DNA of 64,000 bases from Scolanthus callimorphus. Its lineage: Eukaryota > Cnidaria > Anthozoa > Actiniaria > Edwardsiidae. Positions 56,030-64,000 of the stretch are shown piece after piece. The position numbers and the translations under genes are program-made. The DNA lies in assembly GCA_033964015.1 (NCBI GenBank), contig CM066919.1, positions 4,926,101 to 4,990,100 on the forward strand. The letters run 5' to 3'. The notes under the pieces were generated by a model. It worked only from the letters and a program-made list of their open reading frames with translations, was not told the origin of the DNA and did no database searches. The stretch's first letter is position 1, and every line of letters begins with the position of its first letter.

Positions 56030-58192
56030 CGATACTTAGGGATGCTTGGCGATGATTAGGGATGCTTGGCGATGATTAGGGATGCTTGGCGATGCTTAGG
56101 GATGCTTGGCGATGATTAGGTATGCTTGGCGATGATTAGGGATGCTTGGCGATGCTTAGGGATGCTTGGCGATGATTAGGTATGCTTGGCGATGCTTAGG
56201 GATGCTTGGCGATGCTTAGGGATGCTTGGCGATGATTAGGGATGATTGGCGATGATTAGGGATGCTTGGCGATGCTTGGCGATGCTTAGGGATGCTTGGC
56301 GATGATTAGGGATGCTTGGCGATGATTAGGGATGATTGGCGATGATTAGGGATGCTTGGCGATGATTAGGGATGCTTGGCGATGATTAGGGATGCTTGGC
56401 GATGATTAGGGATGCTTGGCGATGATTAGGGATGCTTGGCGATGATTAGGGATGCTTGGCGATGATTAGGGATGCTTGGCGATGATTAGGGATGCTTGGC
56501 GATGATTAGGGATGCTTGGCGATGATTAGGGATGCTTGGCGATGATTAGGGATGCTTGGCGATGCTTGGCGATGCTTAGGGATGCTTGGCGATGATTAGG
56601 GATACTTGGCGATGCTTAGGGATGCTTGGCGATGCTTGGCGATGCTTAGGGATGCTTGGCGATGCTTAGGGATGCTTGGAGATGCTTAGTGATGTTTTGC
56701 GATGCTTAGTGATGTTTTGCGATGCTTAGGGATGCTTGGCGATGATTAGGGATGCTTGCCGATGATTAGGGATGATTGGCGATGATTAGGGATGCTTGGC
56801 GATGATTAGGGATGCTTGGCGATGATTAGGGATGCTTGGCGATGATTAGGGGCGATGCTTAGGGATGCTTGGCGATGCTTAGGGATGCTTGGCGATGCTT
56901 AGGGATGCTTGGCGATGATTAGGGATGCTTGGCGATGATTAGGGATGCTTGGCGATGATTAGGGATGCTTGGCGATGCTTGGCGATGCTTAGGGATGCTT
57001 GGCGATGATTAGGGATGCTTGGCGATGCTTAGGGATGCTTAGCGATGCTTAGGGATGCTTGGCGATGCTTAGGGATGCTTGGAGATGCTTAGTGATGTTT
57101 TGCGATGCTTAGTGATGTTTTGCGATGCTTAGGGATGCTTGGCGATGATTAGGGATGCTTGCCGATGATTAGGGATGATTGGCGATGATTAGGGATGCTT
57201 GGCGATGATTAGGGATGCTTGGCGATGATTAAGGATGCTTGGCGATGATTAGGGGCGATGCTTGGCGATGATTAGGGGCGATGCTTAGGGATGCTTGGCG
57301 ATGCTTAGGGATGCTTGGCGATGCTTAGGGATGCTTGGCGATGCTTAGGGATGCTTGGCGATGCTTAGGGATGCTTGGCGATGCTTAGGGATGCTTGGCG
57401 ATGCTTAGGGATGATTGGCGATGCTTAGGGATGCTTGGCGATGCTTAGGGATGCTTGGCGATGCTTAGGGATGCTTGGCGATGCTTAGGGATGCTTGGCG
57501 ATGCTTAGGGATGCTTGGCGATGCTTAGGGATGCTTGGCGATGATTAAGGATGCTTGGCGATGCTTAGGGATATTTGGCGATGATAAGTGATGCTTGGCG
57601 ATGCTTAGGGATGCTTGACGATGATTAGGGATGCTTGGCGATGCTTTGGGATGCTTGGCGATGCTTAGGGATGCTTGGCGATGATTAGCGATGCTTGGCT
57701 ATGATTAGAGATGCTTGGCGATGATTAGGGATGCTTAGGGATGCTTGGCGATGATTAGGGATGCTTGGCGATGATTAGGGATGCTTGGCGATGCTTAGGG
57801 ATGCTTGGCGATGCTTAGGGATGCTTGGCGATGATTAGTGATGCTTGGCGATGCTTAGGGATGCTTGGCGATGCTTAGGGATGCTTGGCGATGATTAGTG
57901 ATGCTTGGCGATGATTAGGGATGGTTGGCGATGCTTAGTGATGTTTTGCGATGATTAGGGATGCTTGGCGATGCTTAGTGATGTTTTGCGATGCTTAGGG
58001 ATGCTTGGCGATGCTTAGGGATGCTTGGCGATGATTAGGGATACTTGGCGATGCTTAGGGATGCTTGGCGATGAGTAGGGATGCTTGGCGATGATTAGTG
58101 ATGTTTTGCGATGCTTAGGGATGCTTGGCGATGATTAGGGATGCTTGGCGATGCTTAGGGATGCTTGGCGATGATTAGGGATGATTGGCGAT
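56030..58192. repeat. Satellite array, 20-bp unit (GATGCTTGGCGATGATTAGG), ~108 copies
   Basis: About 2.16 kb of a 20-mer made of two related 10-mers, GATGCTTGGC and GATG(A/C)TTAGG. Variants (GATGTTTTGC, GATGCTTAGT) recur in blocks, e.g. 56,690-56,730 and 57,090-57,130, showing higher-order duplication. The same unit appears inverted at 62,716-62,866 and 63,916-64,000. Confidence 0.97.
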
Positions 58193-58407
58193 ACCTACCC
58201 CCAAAATATAGGGAGTACCCCCCATCCGGGAGAATTTTATGGACCAAAACAATAAATGTCATTCAACGTCGGACAGACGTTATTTAAGAGGAGGGTCACG
58301 TAATTTAAAACACTTACACAGAGACACTCTCTTGATTTGCATTTCACAAAATCATCTGACGACCAAAATCATAATACAGCAAATGAGACATAAAAATCAT
58401 ATCGACA

Positions 58408-58748
58408 TACACCAGAAACACATAAGTGAGTTGAAACGTGTAACAGACGAATGAATCTGATGATCTTATTTGAGGAAAATCTTCATTTACAAAGTCACTT
58501 CTTCATGGGACTTTAAATCATGTTTCCGATAGTTTTTGAGCATCGAAGTGAACCGGTTTTCCACTTATTTTGTGCTCTTGTGTTGGACGCCCGCAGGAAA
58601 ATCGCGCGCGCTTTATTTTGACGAAGCACATCTCCCGTCGCTGATTGGCTAAACAAGCAAGAAATTGTTTTCCAAATATGGTGTTTTTTAGCGAGTTGTT
58701 CGCAGCTTGTCACGCTGCTACACGTTTCAACTCACTTATATGTTTCTG
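58408..58748. repeat. Inverted repeat pair
   Basis: CACATAAGTGAGTTGAAACGTGTAA (about 58,418-58,442) is inverted as ACACGTTTCAACTCACTTATATG (about 58,719-58,741). The spacer has no recognised gene. Confidence 0.6.
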
Positions 58749-59153
58749 CATTGCCGGATTTCAAACCGTGAGCGTCTGGGGCGAATCCCTTAATATTCCA
58801 ATTATTGATTCGAGACCTACATATAAAGAAAGAGCATGCTGAATTATACAAAATTCCAAAGTTTGGCGTTGATTGGGTAAATTCGAATCGAGACACAGAC
58901 ATTCAAAGATGCCGGAATTTTATAAGGTTTGTATGGTTTGCCGGACGCCGCGTCCGGTTTTCACACAAATCCTTGTAAAATTGGGCTTTTTGAATAGCAG
59001 TTTCTCGATCATTATTGACCCAATTAATACCAAACTATGGGATTTTGTAAAGTTCAACATGCTCTTTCTTTTTATGTAGGTCTTGTACGAATAGTAGTAA
59101 TATTAACGGATTCGCTCCAGGCACTCAAGGTTTGAAATCCGGCAATACACCGA
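58749..59153. repeat. MITE-like inverted repeat (ATTGCCGGATTTCAAACC ends)
   Basis: The left ATTGCCGGATTTCAAACCGTGAG is inverted at the right as GGTTTGAAATCCGGCAAT. GGGCGAATCCCTTAATATT and AATATTAACGGATTCGCTCC are also paired. Confidence 0.75.
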
Positions 59154-59600
59154 ATTTTAGTTTCATGTTACCGGGAAACAATTTATTTACGTCAGGGAGT
59201 GGGTCCTATTTTTTCAACCAGGATGAGGGGATTGTCTAATTGTTTTCAAACTAATTCGAGGGCGGGTCCAATTTTTTTCAACTAATTTTTTAAAAAGTCG
59301 GAACCCTCCCCCGAGAAATGACCACTCACGTGCTAATTACAATTCCTCGTTTGTTTAAGACATTAAATGCTTTTACTGCATAGACGAGAGAATTCAGAAA
59401 TGAATAGAACAGGGAAACTAGTGATATTTGCTCTTGATTTTTATTTCATTTGCATTTTCATTTGTAGACATTAATACAAACAGATTTATTGCTGGCAAAC
59501 GTTAATTGGGACACAGTCACACGTGCGCCTTGTGCTTGCAGCTCAAAGAGTTTTTGCAACCACTTTTGGTAATTCAAGACAGTAAAAAGTACTAAATTAC

Positions 59601-59764
59601 AGCTGAAACCGTTGTATCGTGACCGCCGCTTTTAAAACTCTCACTTTCCGTCAATCAAAAGTTTGGGGGCTAAAATATCAGAAAAACATGAAATCGAAAA
59701 AGTAATGCACCTAGTGCTTCGAGAGTTTTAAAAGTGGTGGTCGCGATACAACGGTTCAGCTGTA
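59601..59764. repeat. MITE with ACAGCTGAAACCGTTGTATC ends
   Basis: Arms of about 45 bp: ACAGCTGAAACCGTTGTATC, GTGACCGCCGCTTTTAAAA, with the exact inverse at the right (GATACAACGGTTCAGCTGT). The end motif resembles family 2 (31,251). Confidence 0.85.
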
Positions 59765-59861
59765 ATCATCGCGATATTTTTTCTATGCAGATTGACATCT
59801 ATTTTTACATTTTGATTCGTTTCACAATTCTCACTATACATTACCAAATCACTGGATATGA

Positions 59862-60000
59862 ATATCAATTCCAATTGTGGTTGTTACATCACTGGCTGAT
59901 CACCCATGTCAGTCATTCATTCCCACAAATATGATCAATTCAGTGCCAATTTATTTGGCCTACAATCACACACCACCTGGACATTATGATGCTGTCACAG
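59862..60000 (+). CDS. OTU-protease-like exon (C-terminal part)
   Basis: The frame reads VVVTSLADHPCQSFIPTN, then SVPIYLAYNHTPPGHYDAVT and a donor CACAG|GTAAGC at 60,000/60,001 (phase 1, as the next exon needs). Hydrophobic strand, YLAYNH and GHYDAV is the closing pattern of OTU-type cysteine proteases, where the His is catalytic. The Cys-containing N-terminal part is not visible upstream. The exon probably extends to an acceptor near 59,790 through a small frameshift near 59,860. Moderate confidence in the family, low in the 5' edge. Confidence 0.5.
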
Positions 60001-60084
60001 GTAAGCAATAACTAAGTCAAGAATGTTATGCTAGAAAAGAATCCCCATCTCAATTAACTCACTAATTGTTTAACTCACTGGACA

Positions 60085-60170
60085 GTAGCATATGTAGCTA
60101 GTGCAACTCATGTAGCTAGTGTGGCCTTGTGTAGCTGGTGTAGCTAGTGTCGCTCATGTAGCTAGTATTA
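60085..60170. repeat. Short tandem repeat, TGTAGCTAGTG unit
   Basis: Six to seven imperfect copies of (T/C)ATGTAGCTAGTG inside the intron between the OTU-like and CXC exons. Confidence 0.8.
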
Positions 60171-60287
60171 AATTTATACGTCCAAAACCTTCAATGTTCT
60201 AAGAGATTTTTAGCTTCAGTTGCAGTGAAACATGATTCGTGGATACACATCTCCAACCTTTACTATACCCTACTTTTTAAATTGCAG

Positions 60288-60990
60288 ATCTCGAAGAGTT
60301 TGTAGAATCGAATTCTTTTGGAGAAACTAAGTGCTCGTGTGGAAAGAACAAGTCTGATCCCCAGAAGTCCTCTTGTGGCGATGGCAGCAAATGTCCATGC
60401 AGAGCAAGCAAAACTGTTTGCAGTAGGAAGTGCCGGTGTTTCAACTGCAAAAATGGCTTTAACAACGTTGAGTATGGCACTCGATATTTAAGAGTCACTA
60501 CCAGTCGAGGCTGCACTTGCGGTATGAACGTCAAAAACAAAAAAAAAGGAATTCGTAGCATGCAGTGATGGACAAAGGAAGACTAAATGCCCTTGTGTTA
60601 GCAGCGGAGTTGGCTGTACAGATTTGTGCAGGTGTTACCAATGTGGGAACATGTTTGGTAGAAAGGTGTGTTTGGCTGTAAATGAAGAAACCAAGGGACC
60701 CCCAAGAAAGAGAACAAGGGCTACCCTTTCGCCTTACAAGCGCGTAAAGAGTGAGCTGTATATGAAGTCCCAGGGGTTAGAAGTAAACCAAGGACCATGG
60801 TCAGAAACAGAGACCTTGTTATTCCTTTTATGTCATGAAATTTTGCAGTCTTGTCAGCTGGAAAAAAACTGTTCAAATGTTGGACAGCTCTTCCGATTTA
60901 TCACATCATCAAGCAATGCCAAATCTATTTTTCCCAACATCAACGAGAAGAGCAATGCCCAAATAGCAGCAAAAATAAGTGATCTTAAAA
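60288..60990 (+). CDS. CXC-domain plus SANT/Myb-like exon, one frameshift
   Basis: After acceptor ATTGCAG (60,287) the frame continues from the OTU-like exon as DLEEFVESNSF, then a cysteine-rich CXC domain: KCSCGKNK, SSCGDGSKCPCRASKTVCSR, KCRCFNCKNGF. The frame breaks at an A9 run (60,541-60,549 region; one A too many). It then resumes as CPCVSSGVGCTDLCRCYQCG, a second cysteine cluster. A basic linker (PPRKRTRATL) leads to GPWSETETLLFLLCHEIL, which looks SANT/Myb-like. The exon ends at a donor, AAAA|GTAAGT (60,990/60,991). CXC domains of the tesmin/MSL2 type bind DNA. An OTU-CXC-SANT order suggests a mobile-element protein, but I cannot name its family. Confidence 0.6.
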
Positions 60991-61018
60991 GTAAGTCAGT
61001 AGCATGTTAGAGAAGAGA

Positions 61019-61206
61019 ACAGTGGGAGATCCAGAGGGGGTTCCAAGAGTTCCATGGAACCCCCCTTAAGCATCAAAACAATGAGTATCTTATTGCATTA
61101 CCCAGACTGCACACAGACGAGCTCCCTATAATATATTGCTTGCTGAGTCTTTGAGGGGGTGGAGAAGGAACGGAACCCCTCTTAGTAAAATCCTGGATCC
61201 ACCACT
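61019..61206. repeat. hAT-like MITE (CAGTGG...CCACTG ends)
   Basis: Left CAGTGGGAGATCCAGAGGGGG, right CTGGATCCACCACTG. An imperfect 8-9 bp duplication (GAGAAGAGA / GAGAAGGAA) may flank it. Same family as 15,889-16,196. It sits just downstream of the CXC exon's donor. Confidence 0.7.
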
Positions 61207-62274
61207 GGAGAAGGAATCCATTTTTGTTGCCTCCTTATTACGATGACAACGAAACGTCGGACATTATCGCTATATGCTTTCGCTTGCTTATAATTGCTTT
61301 AAATGTGGTTTGTTTCCCCAACTGGCACTCGTTCTCCTTTGTCACATGCTGCCATCTTGAGCATGGAAACGAGGCCAAGCAGGAATTAATAGCCTTTTCG
61401 GCTGCCTCAATCGTAATTTTCAATCCGTTTTTAGAACTTCTGTGCTAAAAATATGCTGCCTTATTATCATTTTCACGAGAAAATTTTCAAATATCTTGCA
61501 AGTCAAAACATGCTTCCTGCTTGGTTTCGTTTCCACTCCAGACAGAAAAACGCGCGTGTGACATAGGAGAATGCAAAACACATTCTTTGTTTGGTTACTA
61601 CATGAATGATGACAGCTTGATCATGCGTTACGGGAAAAACAAGATTCTGCTCGCTTGAGTGCCAGTTGGGGAAACAAACCACGGGACCCCTTTTAATATT
61701 CAATCTAAGTTCACTGCATGAAAAGTCGATCTTGCAACGGCTTCGCAGCCGACTTCAAAACCTGTAGTTTCAGTCGCTCGTCTGTATTTCTTTATTCAAG
61801 CCTTCCGAAATCTTCACTAGGATTTCTAAGCTGCAACAGTTCTGGTTGACAACAAAAGGAGAAAAAGCAGCCATTCAAAATTCATTTCGTTCAAAATCTA
61901 TTTCAACAGCAAACACTTGAAAGTTCAAACACGGCCGAGACATCGACAAGAAGTGTATAGAATCGTAGAGTCGAAATGTCATAAAAGCTAACTTCTTTGC
62001 TGGACTCACCGTTGAAAATGAGAAACTCCAGTTTTTCGTTTTGAGGTCTGCCTGGTTGGCATCGTCAACAATTTCTGCAACTTTTCCTCTTCAAACTCGA
62101 AAATTCTCATCCACCATTTTGGAAATTGTCTATTGCACGCTTGCAGTGCATTATTGACAATAACGCACGCTGTCAATTTGTTGTCGCTAGGTAACACAAA
62201 CTCACGCGATCGATTTTAACCAATGAGGCGCGCGGATTTGGGACAGTGAACGAAGTTTGGATTGTACTCTATTA
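61207..62274. other. Intergenic, no gene recognised
   Basis: TTTGTTTCCCCAACTGGCAC (61,309) and its inverse GTGCCAGTTGGGGAAACAAA (61,658) form an inverted pair ~350 bp apart, probably another MITE. No exon is supported. Confidence 0.45.
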
Positions 62275-62420
62275 CTACTAGAGCGCATTTCAGATGAGTG
62301 TCCAGAGTAAGCCAGACTTCCGTTTAGTCAGCGTTTCTATTGGTCGAGAGCAATGTCCTTTCGTCTTTCAGCCAATCAAATTGCGAACTGAATCGAAACG
62401 CGCCAATGCTCACGTCATGA
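62275..62420. repeat. Partial MITE, relative of 45,907-46,172
   Basis: It shares AGAGCGCATTTCAGATGA, GTCTTTCAGCCAATCAAATTG and CGCCAATGCTCACGTCATGA with the nested element at 45,907. The second arm is not evident. Confidence 0.6.
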
Positions 62421-62715
62421 CTAAACGCAAGTATGAAAGTATTTGATTGGGTCGAAACGTTTTTTTCAAATTTTATTTGCTGTCCCAAACAAATACTTGA
62501 CTTGCCATACTATTTCATAAGCTTCAAGGGTGGTGACCTTGTGGCACTATCAGCATGTTTTAAATTATATTAAAGTTATGTTTTCTGTTCGAACCCAACA
62601 ATTTTTTAAAATAAATTCGAGCAGCCCTAATATCATGGACTCGTGTATTGGTCTTGGCCTCTTGACTCGTGAAACGCGCAACCTATCAACCTATGGCGAC
62701 GCGACGGAGCATTAC

Positions 62716-62866
62716 CAGGCATCCCTAATCACCGTAAAGCATCCCTAATCACCGTAAAGCATCCCTAAGCATCGCCAAGCATCCCTTATCATCGCCAAGC
62801 ATCCCTAAACATCGCCAAGCATCCCTAAACATCGCCAAGCATCCCTAAACATCGCCAAACATCCCG
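62716..62866. repeat. Inverted copy of the 20-bp satellite
   Basis: Units AAGCATCCCTAAGCATCGCC, with variants such as ATCACCGTA and AAACATCGCC, in reverse orientation to the 56,030 array. The array is broken by a G-run at 62,865-62,886. Confidence 0.9.
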
Positions 62867-63915
62867 GGGGGGGGGGGGGGGGGGGGATGGGTATGCGGAT
62901 CGGCGGATTTGGGCCTAAAAAGCGCACGGATTACGGATTTGAAGAAAAAATGATGCGGATTCGCGGATCCTAAAATGGTGGCGGAACACGGATTTGAGCC
63001 TAACAACGTGCCGGATCACGGATTTATTGAAAATTTGACTGCGGATTTCGGGTTCTAATAATCTCGACTACGGATTGCAGCAACGTGCAATAGCTTCTAT
63101 ATCATTGCATTTTCCACAACTAGTTCACTTATCTGGATTAAAAATCGCGCATAAAGAATAGGGACGGACCATTTGATACTAGTGGTAGCTGACCTAGAAA
63201 AAAATATCGCGCAAGCAAAGCAGGCAGAAAAAAGAATCGAACAATCTATTACTCAGGAACTCTCTCCTGTTGTTACTTTTTTAGGGATCCTGGTGTCTTT
63301 ATAATTGCAGCATTTTTTTTGTCGGCTCGCGCTACGCCCTCGCCATCTTTATCCATTTCACCATGTTACATTTGTTTTGGAAATTCAAGTACTATCAGCA
63401 AGCGGTAAATAAAGGTTTGCATATTGCAAACACCAAGTTCTCTTTTACACACATGGATTTCACTTGTCCAAAATTGCGGCGCAAATGCGCAGCAGACTTA
63501 TATGTATTACCATAGTTAGTAGTCTCCCTCTACTAAAACCATGGTCTCACTTAGCCTCGATTTTTGTAATATTTCTTTGACGTTTTTTCATTGACTTCAT
63601 CTCATTACCTTGTGTAGCTTGATTTTTTGACACCTAGAAGTAAGAATTTTCACCAACAATCGAATTGATTATTTTAAACTGCGGCGCGCTTTGCGCGCAT
63701 GGAGAAACATATAGCAAAATCATACCGCTGTAATAAATTCGTCATTTGCGGCGCGTAATAACCTACATGGTATGACAACTATACTCAAAATGGCTTGCTC
63801 ACCAACCTTTTTCTTAGGGCACTGGGCCAGTTATAGTTAGAGAGGTAGGTAAACGATACTGTAGGAATGCATTATTTTTTAATTACATTGTTTTCGCAAA
63901 TCAAACATTGCGGAG
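62867..63915. repeat. GCGGATT-rich repeat inserted in the inverted satellite
   Basis: It begins with poly-G, then GGGTATGCGGATCGGCGGAT and GCGCACGGATTACGGATT, as in the composite repeat at 16,908. Similarity fades inward. The right junction is AAACATTGCGGAGCA, next to resumed satellite. It therefore interrupts one satellite array. Confidence 0.7.
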
Positions 63916-64000
63916 CAGCATCACTAAGCATCGCCAAGCATCCCTAAGCATCTCCAAGCATCCCTAAGCATCTCCAAGCATCGCTAAGCATCTCCAAGCA
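63916..64000. repeat. Inverted 20-bp satellite, running off the window end
   Basis: AGCATCACTAAGCATCGCCA and AAGCATCTCC variants continue to the last base, so the array extends beyond the window. Confidence 0.9.

Noticed and set aside
56030..58192. Telomere-like or CRISPR-like array
   Set aside because: The 20-bp unit lacks the TTAGGG pattern and has no spacers; it is a satellite that reappears inverted.
1..64000. tRNA, rRNA or snRNA genes
   Set aside because: I looked for paired A/B-box-like and rRNA-like segments and found none I could support by eye; a dedicated scan was not possible.

Overview
The window looks like nuclear DNA of an anthozoan cnidarian (coral or sea-anemone type). It is AT-rich and eukaryotic, with GT-AG introns. 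It carries an ANTP-class homeobox gene in two widely spaced exons, very many palindromic MITEs, short-unit satellites and several retro- and DNA transposons. The organism call is inference from style and gene content, not from a marker gene.

Layout. 1-7.3 kb: a Bar-like homeobox gene (first exon at 2748, homeodomain exon 6841-7268) with a ~3.8 kb intron holding a ~104-bp tandem array. 7.4-16.5 kb: gene-poor, with MITEs, a 70-bp tandem array, duplicated blocks and hairpins. 16.5-25.5 kb: an acyl-CoA synthetase (AMP-binding) gene whose large exon is split by a full-length L1/Tx1-like LINE with a 13-bp target duplication. 25.5-31.5 kb: a LINE 3' fragment, a 607-bp perfect-ended palindrome and a putative first exon of a secreted protein on the minus strand.

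31,584-48,678: a ~17.1 kb CACTA/EnSpm-like DNA transposon, the main discovery here. It has inverted ends starting CACTGTAAAAAATAATGAGC, a possible TA target duplication, GGCC-rich subterminal repeats and two multi-exon genes transcribed divergently from a 282-bp spacer. On the plus strand is a 10-exon TNP2-type transposase with two N-terminal C2H2 fingers, damaged only by one in-frame TAG. On the minus strand is a fully open 10-exon, 541-aa SAM-domain protein of unknown role. All splice phases match by hand. At least eight smaller elements are nested inside.

48.7-64 kb: another putative secreted-protein first exon (minus strand), a fold-back-type element with 25-bp repeats arranged as inverted arms (53,091-54,174), and a 2.16 kb array of a 20-bp repeat (56,030-58,192). 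The same 20-bp repeat returns in inverted orientation at 62,716-64,000. The two arrays enclose a gene with OTU-protease-like, CXC and SANT-like segments, so a second, much larger fold-back element is possible.

A recurring oddity: several otherwise intact ORFs are broken only by one-base changes in homopolymer runs, which suggests consensus errors as much as real pseudogenes. Coordinates of MITE edges are read by eye and may be off by a few bases.
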